Positions 57,009 to 64,000 of a DNA stretch of 64,000 nt are shown here, in pieces; position 1 is the stretch's first letter; every line of letters starts with the position of its first letter. The DNA is taken from NCBI GenBank assembly GCA_963823675.1, contig CAWGMT010000008.1, positions 682,001 to 746,000 on the forward strand. Direction: 5' to 3'. Source of the DNA: CAWGMT01 sp963823675 (lineage in GTDB: Bacteria > Planctomycetota > Planctomycetia > Isosphaerales > Isosphaeraceae). The notes under the pieces were generated by a model, which saw nothing but the letters and a program-made list of their open reading frames with translations, searched no databases and had not been told where the DNA came from. The position numbers and the translations under genes were made by a program.

Positions 57009-57717
57009 ATGCCCATGCCCAAGATTTTGGTGATCGAAGACGAGCACAGCCTCGTGGAAGTTTTGACGTGCAACCTCGAACGCGAAGGGTTCGAGGTGCT
57101 GGCCGCCTACGACGGACAGGAGGGACTCCGCCAGGCTCAGCTCAAGCTGCCCGATCTGGTCGTTCTGGATCTGATGCTTCCGGGCAAGCCGGGGCTCGAG
57201 ATCTGTCGCGAGCTGAGGATGGGCTCTCGCACCCGGGACATCCCGATCATCATGGTGACGGCGAAGTCGGAGGAGTCGGACCAGCTCGTGGGGTTTGCGA
57301 CCGGGGCCGATGATTACGTCACCAAGCCCTATAGCCCGAAGGTTCTGATCCAGCGGATCAAGAAGGAGCTGCGGCGCCGGCAGCTCAAGGAGAAGCCGGC
57401 CGCGGGGACGGTCATCGAGTGTCAGGGAATCGTGATCGACCGGCACAGCCATCGGGCGCTTTACCGGGACCAGGAGCTACCCCTGACGCCCACCGAATTT
57501 CGCCTGCTCGAAGTGTTGATTCGCCAGGTCGGGCCGCGCGTTCACCCGCTTCGAGCTCATGGACGCGGCGATCGGCGAGGATGCGTTGGTACTGGAGCGC
57601 ACGATCGACGTGCACATCAAGAGTCTGAGGAAAAAGCTCGGAGAGGCGGGCGACCTTATCGAAACCGTCCGCGGCGTCGGTTATCGCTTCCATGAGCCTC
57701 GGATGGTGAGTATTTGA
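57009..57717 (+). CDS. OmpR/PhoB-type response regulator, one frameshift
   Basis: A two-component DNA-binding regulator. The receiver domain has ILVIEDEHSLVEVL with the acidic pair, the phosphoacceptor Asp54 in LVVLDLMLPGKPG, MVTAKSEESD and DDYVTKPYSP with the Lys. The winged-helix domain starts at IVIDRHSHRALYRDQELPLT. Near 57535 an extra base shifts the frame; the restored reading is FTRFELMDAAIGEDALVLER followed by TIDVHIKSLRKKLGEAGDLI and VRGVGYRFHEP, the recognition helix and wing. Stop at 57717. No histidine kinase gene is adjacent. Its 3' end overlaps the convergent csrA gene. Confidence 0.88.
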
Positions 57718-57928
57718 GCGGCGCTCGGTCCGGCGCAACGAGCGCCGCGCAATCGGACCGGGACCGGGGCGCCGGCCGCTCAGGAACGAGTTCCGCGCGC
57801 ACGACGCTCACTTCGCGGGGGGCGTCGATGCCCAGCCGCACTTGCCCACCTTCCAGTCGAACAACGGTGACGCAGATGTTGTCACCGATAAAGAGCCTCT
57901 CCATCAGTTTCCTGGTCAACACGAGCAT
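57656..57928 (-). CDS. csrA: Carbon storage regulator, RNA-binding protein
   Basis: CsrA binds GGA motifs in leader RNAs and controls translation. The start MLVLTRKLMERLFIGDNICV is the typical first strand, and VRLEGGQVRLGIDAPREVSV followed by VRAELV completes the core. The conserved R-x-E-L segment that contacts RNA is present. At 90 residues it is longer than the usual 55-75, with a basic tail (GSDNRRRGRFR). The last 62 bases overlap the end of the response-regulator gene on the other strand, so the tail may be functional or only tolerated. Convergent transcription could couple their expression. Confidence 0.85.
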   Translation of the reverse strand: MLVLTRKLMERLFIGDNICVTVVRLEGGQVRLGIDAPREVSVVRAELVPERPAPRSRSDCAALVAPDRAPLKYSPSEAHGSDNRRRGRFR

Positions 57929-58216
57929 GTTTGCGTCCTAAAACTTGACTCGGAGGTGCATTTGCGGACCACGCTTGGATTCCCTGTCCAGTCCGTCTCG
58001 CTCGTCCCGGAATGATGGGACCCAATAGGAATCTAGTTCACATCGAGGACGGTCGGACGATTTTCTTGGGATCAGGGCCGTTTGCCAGGTTGAGGGGCGG
58101 CCCGGCTTCCGGCGTCCAAGGTTCCGTTGCGCGTCCTGAAAACTCGCGTGGAATCCGGATTTTCGCATGAATCCATCTGATGAAGAATGTAATCCAATGG
58201 CGGCTGGAATTCCGCT

Positions 58217-59647
58217 TTACGGACCTGGCGGCAAGGCCGCGGCGCGGGGGGCGGGAGGCGTCGGCGGTGCCGGCGGCGCGGGGAGCGGTCCTGCTGGAGG
58301 CGCCGGCGTGTTACCTGGGGCCTCTGGTCCCTCGGCGGCCGGGGCGGGCTCCGCCGAAAGGTCCTGATAGAATGACTTCCAGTTGTCGTAGGGAAGTGTG
58401 CCGATCTCGCGGTAAAGCGCCAGCCGCTCTGATCGGAAGTCGGTCCACAGCCGGACCAAGCGGATCTCGGCTTCGCACATGTCCGTCGTGTGATCCAAGA
58501 GCGCATCCAGTAGCGCTGAACGCGAGGCGGGCACGCCGCGCGTCGAGCCAACCAGCCGCTCGAAGGTCTGATCTTTCAGCCGGGCTGCCAGTTCGTAGCT
58601 GTGCTTTTCGCCGTCATACGCGCTTTGGGTCTCGAGCAGGTGCCGCACTTGTCGACGGACCCGTAATTCCAGTTGAATCTGGGCATCTTCTTGGGAAGGC
58701 CCCTCGTTTCGGACTCCCCGGTTTTTGATTGCGAGTCGGGCCGCATCGTTGAGTAATTCATCGAGCGTGTCCGAATTCCCTGCTCGCAGACGCCGCCCGC
58801 CAACCACAACGTTACCCAGAACCGGCACGCGGTTAACGAGCGTGTGCAGCTCGGCGAGATTCCGATTGGGACTCCGAAACCAGTTGTCAACGGCTTCGAA
58901 TACGGAGCCGAACATGGCGAGGATCTGACGATCCGGGACGATCGCCGCATGCGGCGAGAGGCCAAGGGCGACCTTCATCTGGTCGAGATCGTTTCGGAAA
59001 CGCCCGATGTCGTCGGCTAACCGCTGGCGCGCCCGCTCGAGGGCGGCGCTAACGCGATCGACGTCGAGCTGGCTCAGGCCGCCGGACTCTCCCTGGACCA
59101 GCTCTCGCATGAACGTCAATAGGATCTCGTGGGCGACAAAATCCCTGCGCGCCGAGTTGATCGACTGCCACCGGCGCAAGAGCCGAAGAAAGTCTGCGGT
59201 CGGGTCGCGGAACGTGCCGCGAGCTTCGGCCCTGCTTGCAAGGAAATCGGTCCGAAACCTCGCGAAGTCGTCGACTCCGTTTCGTTTGGCCCTGGCTGCG
59301 AGCTCCGATGGAACGAGGGCATCGGCAATCCGGCCGTCGCCTGCGCGGAAGCGTACCAGGGCGAGCGTGAAGACGCGCTCCCAGGACAGCACCTCCGGGC
59401 GGCTGTTTCCCGGCAGACCGGCGATCTGTGTGTCCAGGTCGGGAGCCGAATTGACGCGCGGAGCGACGAGGAACTCCAGCCCGGGAGCGCCGGCTTGCAT
59501 CGGGGACAGCGGCTCTTGCGAACGGACAAACGAGGGCGCCGCCAGCAGGGAAAAAAAGCTGCCAGCCATGATCAAGTCGAAGAAGATACGCAAGACGTGC
59601 CTCCGATTTCGCAGAGGATGAAGTGAGCGTGGAAAACCTGCGTCCAT
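58217..59647 (-). CDS. Exported helical protein with Pro-rich tail, possible outer-membrane efflux partner
   Basis: The signal region is VLRIFFDLIMAGSFFSLLAA. Most of the 476-residue product is long amphipathic helices (LDVDRVSAALERARQRLADD, ALLDALLDHTTDMCEAEIRL), and the ending VRLWTDFRSERLALYREIGT resembles TolC-family proteins, where a similar segment closes the second repeat. The last ~45 residues are Pro/Ala-rich. It follows an HlyD-type adaptor gene by 68 bases on the same strand, which supports an export role. ATG 59647 was preferred to GTG 59662. TolC identity is inferred from layout rather than from a decisive motif. Confidence 0.65.
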   Translation of the reverse strand: MDAGFPRSLHPLRNRRHVLRIFFDLIMAGSFFSLLAAPSFVRSQEPLSPMQAGAPGLEFLVAPRVNSAPDLDTQIAGLPGNSRPEVLSWERVFTLALVRFRAGDGRIADALVPSELAARAKRNGVDDFARFRTDFLASRAEARGTFRDPTADFLRLLRRWQSINSARRDFVAHEILLTFMRELVQGESGGLSQLDVDRVSAALERARQRLADDIGRFRNDLDQMKVALGLSPHAAIVPDRQILAMFGSVFEAVDNWFRSPNRNLAELHTLVNRVPVLGNVVVGGRRLRAGNSDTLDELLNDAARLAIKNRGVRNEGPSQEDAQIQLELRVRRQVRHLLETQSAYDGEKHSYELAARLKDQTFERLVGSTRGVPASRSALLDALLDHTTDMCEAEIRLVRLWTDFRSERLALYREIGTLPYDNWKSFYQDLSAEPAPAAEGPEAPGNTPAPPAGPLPAPPAPPTPPAPRAAALPPGP

Positions 59648-59715
59648 GGTACTCGCTGGCACGCTCTAGACCGAGGGCCAACCCCCGTCTTGGATGCGCC
59701 GGCCGATGAGGATTG

Positions 59716-60524
59716 TCAGTTCGCCGGTGTTCTCGCCGCCCCTTCGGGCACGATCCGGCAGAGCAACTGCCCGTCGCGAAGCACTGCCCCCGCGCCGATT
59801 GGAGACGTGTATCGGACGCGGCCGGCGACAGGGGCCGCGACCTTGCAGCGGCGGATCTGGTCCGTCAATCGCTTCTGGCTCGAGCGCTCCCGCTCGAGCG
59901 CCGCCTGCCTGGCGAGCTCGCGGCCCCGGGCGGTCTCGACGTGGCCTTTCAAGGTCTTGATGGTCTTGTCCTTGGTGAAGTGGATCAATGTTTGTCTCTT
60001 GGACTGGGCGCTCTCAAGGTCGAACCGTGCCCGTTTCAGCGAGAGCTCTTCCGTCACTTTCTCAAACAACGACGTATACCCCTTATCGTACATCCGCCGG
60101 CACCAATCCACGTGGTCCTCGGAACGGCTGAGCTTCGATTCGGCCAGTTTGATTTCGCCCTCAGTGTGGGCAAGCTCTTGCCGGAAGAGGCCTTCGACAT
60201 ACTCGATAACCGCCATCTCGGCGACCTCGCGCGTGAGGCGGGCGCCCTGGAGGTCGGCCTCGGCTCCTTTGATCGCAATCTCCTGCGTGGCGAGCCGCTC
60301 TTGCCACTCGGACGGATCGAGCTCGCAGAAGACATCGCCCTTCTCGACCCGCGCCCCGTCGGGCCGGCTGGAGAGGACCACAATGCGACCCTCGACGGGG
60401 TTAAACACGTCCACACCTTCCCGTTCGGCAGGCGCGCTGCGCACCGTTCCTGGGCCGATGCCATCGCGACGGCCAAGACGATCGCCATGCCCACAACTCC
60501 TGTGCGCACCACCTTCGACGACAT
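59716..60524 (-). CDS. HlyD-family periplasmic adaptor, one frameshift
   Basis: Adaptor proteins connect an inner-membrane pump to an outer-membrane channel. ATG 60524 gives a signal or anchor segment (VVRTGVVGMAIVLAVAMASA). A frame change near 60450 leads to the biotinyl-lipoyl-like half (VFNPVEGRIVVLSSRPDGAR, VEKGDVFCELDPSEWQERLA), a long coiled-coil hairpin (LAHTEGEIKLAESKLSRSED) and the returning half-motif VAAPVAGRVRYTSPIGAGAV. Length (about 270) is short but complete. The pump subunit is not in the window. The downstream exported helical protein is its probable outer partner. Confidence 0.75.
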
Positions 60525-60920
60525 GGGTCTTCCTCCGCGTGCGGTCGCAGGCGGGTAGCCTGCACAAACCGTTGTCGAACCGGGCTCGGATCCTATTCAA
60601 TATAGCGACGTTTTCTTGCGAGTTGTCCAAGCTACACAGGGATTTGGCCAAACGAGTCTGTCCGCGCGGGGCCGTGCAGCAAGGCGATCGTCGAGGACAC
60701 CCGCGCGGAGATGCCAAGCTTGATCAAGCAACCGTGAAGGAACGGGCTCGGCGGGGGGCACTGGTGGAACGCACCTGCGGGATTCCATCTGTCGGCTCTG
60801 GCCGAGTACAATCAAGGACTCGGAGCTTTCTCCGGGTGGAGTTCTATTGTCATTGCCACACGAGAATCCGCCGGGCACTCCTGGCTTATCTCCGACGGTC
60901 CGGTGGCGTTCGAGGTAGAG

Positions 60921-61970
60921 ATGTCGCAAACAATGGCTTCGGTGATCATCATCGGTTCGGGATCCGCCGGCTTGACGGCCGCGCTTTATGCCGCGCGAGC
61001 CAATCTCAAGCCGCTGGTTTTTGAAGGCAAGGAACCGGGCGGGCAGTTGACGCTGACGACCGCCGTCAACAACTTCCCCGGCTTCCCGGAAGGCATCATG
61101 GGTCCCGACCTGATGGATCTCATGCGGAAACAAGCCCAGCGGTTCGGGGCTGATTGCAAGTGGGAGACCGTCTTCGAGGCGGACCTCGCGCGCCGGCCGT
61201 TCCGGGTGCGGACCACGGATGACCCCAGCGGCGATCCCGAAAGCGGCACGATCCGCGACTATTCGTGCGATGCCTTGATCGTCGCCACCGGCGCATCGGC
61301 TCGGTGGCTGGGAATTGAAGGGGTTTACCGCGGCAACGGCGTGAGCACCTGTGCGACCTGCGACGGCCACTTCTACCGGGGCAAGGAAATCGCCGTGGTG
61401 GGAGGCGGCGATTCGGCCGCCGAGGAGGCGAGCTTCCTCACCCGTTTCGCCAACAAGGTGACTGTAATTCATCGTCGCGACAGCCTCCGGGCCTCCAGGA
61501 TCATGCGAGATCGCATGTTCAGTAACTCCAAGATCGCCTACGCGTGGAACTCGGTCGTGCAGGGGGTCTACGGCGAGGTCATGGACGGCCATAATGTCCT
61601 GACCGGCGTGAAGCTGGCGTCAACCAAGGACGGCTCGACCCACGACCTGAAGATCGACGGCCTTTTCCTGGCGATTGGCCATGTTCCGAATACATCAATC
61701 TTCCGCGACCGGCTCGCAATGACGCCGGACGGCTACCTTTTGACCCGCACCGCGTTGGCCTGGAAAGGAATCGAAGCCACGGCTGGCCTCTTCGACTCCC
61801 TGCCCAATTACGGGACCGCGACTAATGTGGAAGGCGTATTCGCGTGCGGCGACGTCGTGGACACCCACTACCGCCAGGCAATCACGGCGGCCGGTTCGGG
61901 ATGTGCGGCCGCGATGGACTGCGAAAAATGGCTTGAAGCCAGCCACGTCGGAGTGGCGCCGGCTCACTGA
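60921..61970 (+). CDS. trxB: Thioredoxin-disulfide reductase
   Basis: This NADPH-dependent flavoenzyme keeps thioredoxin reduced. ATG 60921 with GAGG upstream gives MSQTMASVIIIGSGSAGLTA; a GTG at 60903 is an alternative. FAD-binding GSGSAGLTAALYAARANL, NNFPGFPEGIMGPDLM, the redox pair Cys144-A-T-Cys147 in VSTCATCDGHFYRGKE, the NADPH motif VVGGGDSAAEEASFL and FACGDVVDTHYRQAITAAGS are all present. The 349-residue length is a little above the usual 310-320, with an extra ~15 residues near TTDDPSGDPESG and about 20 near WKGIEATAGLFDSLPNYGTA. Cytoplasmic. It precedes ftsH by 229 bases. Confidence 0.95.
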   Translation: MSQTMASVIIIGSGSAGLTAALYAARANLKPLVFEGKEPGGQLTLTTAVNNFPGFPEGIMGPDLMDLMRKQAQRFGADCKWETVFEADLARRPFRVRTTDDPSGDPESGTIRDYSCDALIVATGASARWLGIEGVYRGNGVSTCATCDGHFYRGKEIAVVGGGDSAAEEASFLTRFANKVTVIHRRDSLRASRIMRDRMFSNSKIAYAWNSVVQGVYGEVMDGHNVLTGVKLASTKDGSTHDLKIDGLFLAIGHVPNTSIFRDRLAMTPDGYLLTRTALAWKGIEATAGLFDSLPNYGTATNVEGVFACGDVVDTHYRQAITAAGSGCAAAMDCEKWLEASHVGVAPAH

Positions 61971-62073
61971 GCGGATGCCGACGGCAGGCCCACGGGGTCG
62001 AAACGGCGCGGACCTAATTCGGGCTCATTCAGCCCGTGAATGATCGAAGTTACAGTCGCACCGTGAAACCCCC

Positions 62074-62103
62074 CTGAACTTTTGACGGAATCTTCGTTAC
62101 AAT
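62074..62103 (+). promoter_or_regulatory. Weak candidate promoter for ftsH
   Basis: A ctgaac hexamer (62074-62079) and a tacaat hexamer (62098-62103) are spaced by 18 bases, in a locally AT-richer stretch about 100 bases before the ftsH start. The -35 match is poor, so this is tentative. Confidence 0.3.
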
Positions 62104-62199
62104 TGTTTTGTGCTGCGCCTTGCGGCGGCGAATTGCCCGACTGCGTCGCGGGGACGGATCGAATGCATCAATCATCAGTTGGGAATTGAGTGAGATCGT

Positions 62200-64000
62200 A
62201 TGGAGAACCGACCGCCGCAGCAGGAAACCCCGCGACGGCCTCCACCAACCAGCGGCCGCAGGACAAACGGGTCCGGCGGGTCACCGACGCCGCCTTGGCT
62301 CTGGCTGCTCTTGATAGGAGGTTTCGCCCTCATTTTCTGGCAGTTCGTGCCGAAAACCGAGATCCAGGTCCTCTACTATCCGTGGTTTGTCGACCAAGTC
62401 GATAGCGCTAACATAAAGAGCATCTCAATACAGGGTAATGAGTTGCGCGGCGAGCTCCGCAAAGAGATGCACTTTGTGAATCCCTCGACCCTGACGACGA
62501 CTCTCGTCCGCAAGTTCATCACCAACGCGCCGTCGGAGGCCTCCGTTGGGCCGATCGTGGAAAGGCTGATTCAGAACGACAAGAAAATCCAAGCCGAAGG
62601 CAAGAAGCTAGAGCCTACCCGGATCGACCCCCAGCCGCTCAACTCGGCCAGTGGGCTCGCCTGGATCATGCTGCTCTTGCCGACGTTTGTAATCCTGGGT
62701 TTCATCTACTTGATGATGCGGAGGGCTCGCGATCAGTTTGACGGAGGAATCCTGGGAAGCTTCGTCAAGAGCCCGGCCAAGCGGCACGATAAGTCAAAGC
62801 AGCGCACCACTTTCGATGAAGTGGCCGGCCTGGAGAACGCAAAGTCGGAGCTCCAGGAGATCGTCGAGTTTCTGAAGAATCCCGAAAAATTTCAGCGTCT
62901 CGGCGGCCGCATTCCCAAGGGTGTCCTCTTGAATGGCCCACCCGGCACCGGCAAGACCTTGCTCGCTCGCGCGGTCGCGGGTGAGGCCGGCGTGCCGTTC
63001 TTCTCGATTTCAGGCTCAGAGTTTATTCAGATGTTCGTCGGGGTCGGGGCCAGCCGGGTGCGCGACATGTTCAAGACGGCCAAGGAGAATAGCCCGTGCA
63101 TCCTCTTCATCGATGAAATTGATGCGGTGGGCCGCGTCCGGGGCGCCGGCCTAGGGGGCGGTCACGACGAACGCGAGCAGACGCTCAATCAGATCTTGAC
63201 CGAGATGGATGGCTTCTCGCCGAGCGAAAGCGTGATCGTGCTGGCCGCGACCAACCGTCCCGACGTGCTCGACCCGGCGCTCTTGCGGCCGGGAAGATTC
63301 GATCGCCACGTGACGGTCGACCTGCCGACCAAGAAAGGGCGCCTCGAGATCCTCAAGGTGCACACGCGTAACGTTCCCTTGGCCGCGGACGTCGATCTCG
63401 AAAAGATCGCGCGCAGCACTGTCGGCATGAGCGGTGCCGACCTGGCCAACCTGGTCAATGAGGCTGCACTTCTGGCGACCCGATCTGACAAGACGGCCGT
63501 CGACTCACAGGACCTCGAGGCGGCTCTCGACAAAGTCATCCTGGGCGCGAAGCGAGAAGACGTGATCACCGAGAAGGACAAGCGAGCAACGGCCTACCAC
63601 GAGTCTGGGCACGCCCTGGTCGGCTGGCTCACACCCAAATCGGACCCCGTGCATAAGGTCACGATCATCCCCCGCGGCCGGGCGCTCGGCGTCACTCAGT
63701 ACCTGCCCGAGGAAGATCGGGTCAGCTCCAACGAGAGCCAGATCCAGGCCCGGCTCGACTCACTGATGGGCGGTCGCGCGGCCGAGCGCCTCGTCTATGG
63801 CGACCTGAGCACAGGCGCCGCAATGGACCTCGAGATGGCCACGCGGCTGGTGCGTAAGATGGTCTCGCAGTGGGGCATGAGCGAAAGGGTCGGGCCTGTG
63901 TCATTTCGTTTGTCCTCCGAGAACCCGTTCCTGGGCCGCGAGATTTCCGAGCCGCGCGACCACTCCGAGCACATGCAGCAGATCATCGACGAGGAAGTCG
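62200..64000 (+). CDS. ftsH: ATP-dependent zinc metalloprotease FtsH, 3' end beyond window
   Basis: FtsH is a membrane hexamer that unfolds and degrades misassembled membrane and some regulatory proteins. ATG 62200 opens a Pro/Arg-rich start, then membrane helix 1 (PPWLWLLLIGGFALIFWQFV), a periplasmic domain with KEMHFVNPS, and helix 2 (GLAWIMLLLPTFVILGFIYL). The AAA domain has FDEVAGLENAKSELQEIVEF, Walker A GPPGTGKT near residue 247, Walker B CILFIDEID and the second region of homology NRPDVLDPALLRPGRFDRH. The protease site HESGH begins near residue 467. The frame is intact for 600 codons to the window end. The C-terminal helix region is not seen. Confidence 0.96.
   Translation, partial: MENRPPQQETPRRPPPTSGRRTNGSGGSPTPPWLWLLLIGGFALIFWQFVPKTEIQVLYYPWFVDQVDSANIKSISIQGNELRGELRKEMHFVNPSTLTTTLVRKFITNAPSEASVGPIVERLIQNDKKIQAEGKKLEPTRIDPQPLNSASGLAWIMLLLPTFVILGFIYLMMRRARDQFDGGILGSFVKSPAKRHDKSKQRTTFDEVAGLENAKSELQEIVEFLKNPEKFQRLGGRIPKGVLLNGPPGTGKTLLARAVAGEAGVPFFSISGSEFIQMFVGVGASRVRDMFKTAKENSPCILFIDEIDAVGRVRGAGLGGGHDEREQTLNQILTEMDGFSPSESVIVLAATNRPDVLDPALLRPGRFDRHVTVDLPTKKGRLEILKVHTRNVPLAADVDLEKIARSTVGMSGADLANLVNEAALLATRSDKTAVDSQDLEAALDKVILGAKREDVITEKDKRATAYHESGHALVGWLTPKSDPVHKVTIIPRGRALGVTQYLPEEDRVSSNESQIQARLDSLMGGRAAERLVYGDLSTGAAMDLEMATRLVRKMVSQWGMSERVGPVSFRLSSENPFLGREISEPRDHSEHMQQIIDEEV

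Noticed and set aside
1..64000. tRNA or rRNA genes
   Set aside because: I looked for T-loop-like GGTTCGAATCC patterns and rRNA cores and saw none; a covariance-model scan would be needed to exclude a tRNA.

Overview
The window comes from a high-GC planctomycete, most likely of the Isosphaeraceae/Gemmatales kind. Supporting signs are several giant Ser/Thr kinases carrying WD40, TPR or sulfatase-modifying (FGE/SUMF1) domains, ECF sigma factors with membrane C-terminal extensions, a Cys-type sulfatase, a LamG protein with a Tat-like leader, a SpoVG with an inserted zinc ribbon, and dense intergenic palindromes. This is inference from gene content; no rRNA or tRNA gene was found.

Layout. 1-9.8 kb: a cut metalloprotease, a dienelactone hydrolase, a TPR-like protein, ispE-spoVG followed by a strong terminator, a decayed kinase, a broken GH99-like gene, a MaoC hydratase, a membrane protein and an alpha/beta hydrolase. 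10-19 kb: a TIR-kinase-FGE fusion (minus strand), a kinase-TPR gene, a CHAT-domain relic, and two decayed copies of a zinc-finger/P-loop ATPase family. 19-25 kb: an IS4 element, a HicB-type antitoxin, an ECF sigma factor fused to POTRA-like repeats, and a toxin fragment cut by a transposase relic. 25-36.5 kb: sulfatase, cydAB, a type II NADH dehydrogenase, and an acyl-CoA/carnitine-like catabolic block. 37-44.4 kb: an ECF-kinase(WD40) pair divergent from a kinase-TPR gene. 44.7-52.6 kb: the least damaged zinc-finger/ATPase copy, transposase relics, a PDZ protein, and a RAYT-type element with perfect 23-bp inverted ends inserted between a truncated hypothetical gene and a truncated DDE transposase. 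52.8-64 kb: LamG protein, M20 peptidase coupled to a YbdK-like ligase, PhoB-like regulator, csrA, an HlyD/outer-membrane-type pair, trxB and ftsH (cut by the window edge).

How genes work together. ispE and spoVG form a short operon. ECF sigma and WD40 kinase are co-oriented with a 51-bp gap. cydA and cydB overlap by 4 bp and lie near ndh, which would give a coupling-site-poor NADH to quinol to O2 chain. The M20 and YbdK-like genes overlap by GTGA. The HlyD adaptor and its downstream partner look like an envelope export pair.

Two cautions. First, at least a dozen otherwise well-conserved genes carry one or more single-base frameshifts, some in homopolymers or short repeats, so part of the gene breakage may be sequencing or assembly error. 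Second, several chimeras and relics (acyl-CoA dehydrogenase/crotonase, riboflavin-gene fragment, PIN/transposase fusion) look like true deletions or insertions. The most notable findings are the membrane-anchored sigma-POTRA fusion, the TIR-kinase-FGE protein with juxtamembrane repeats, the repeated zinc-finger/ATPase family with a conserved leader, and the boundaries of the RAYT-like element.
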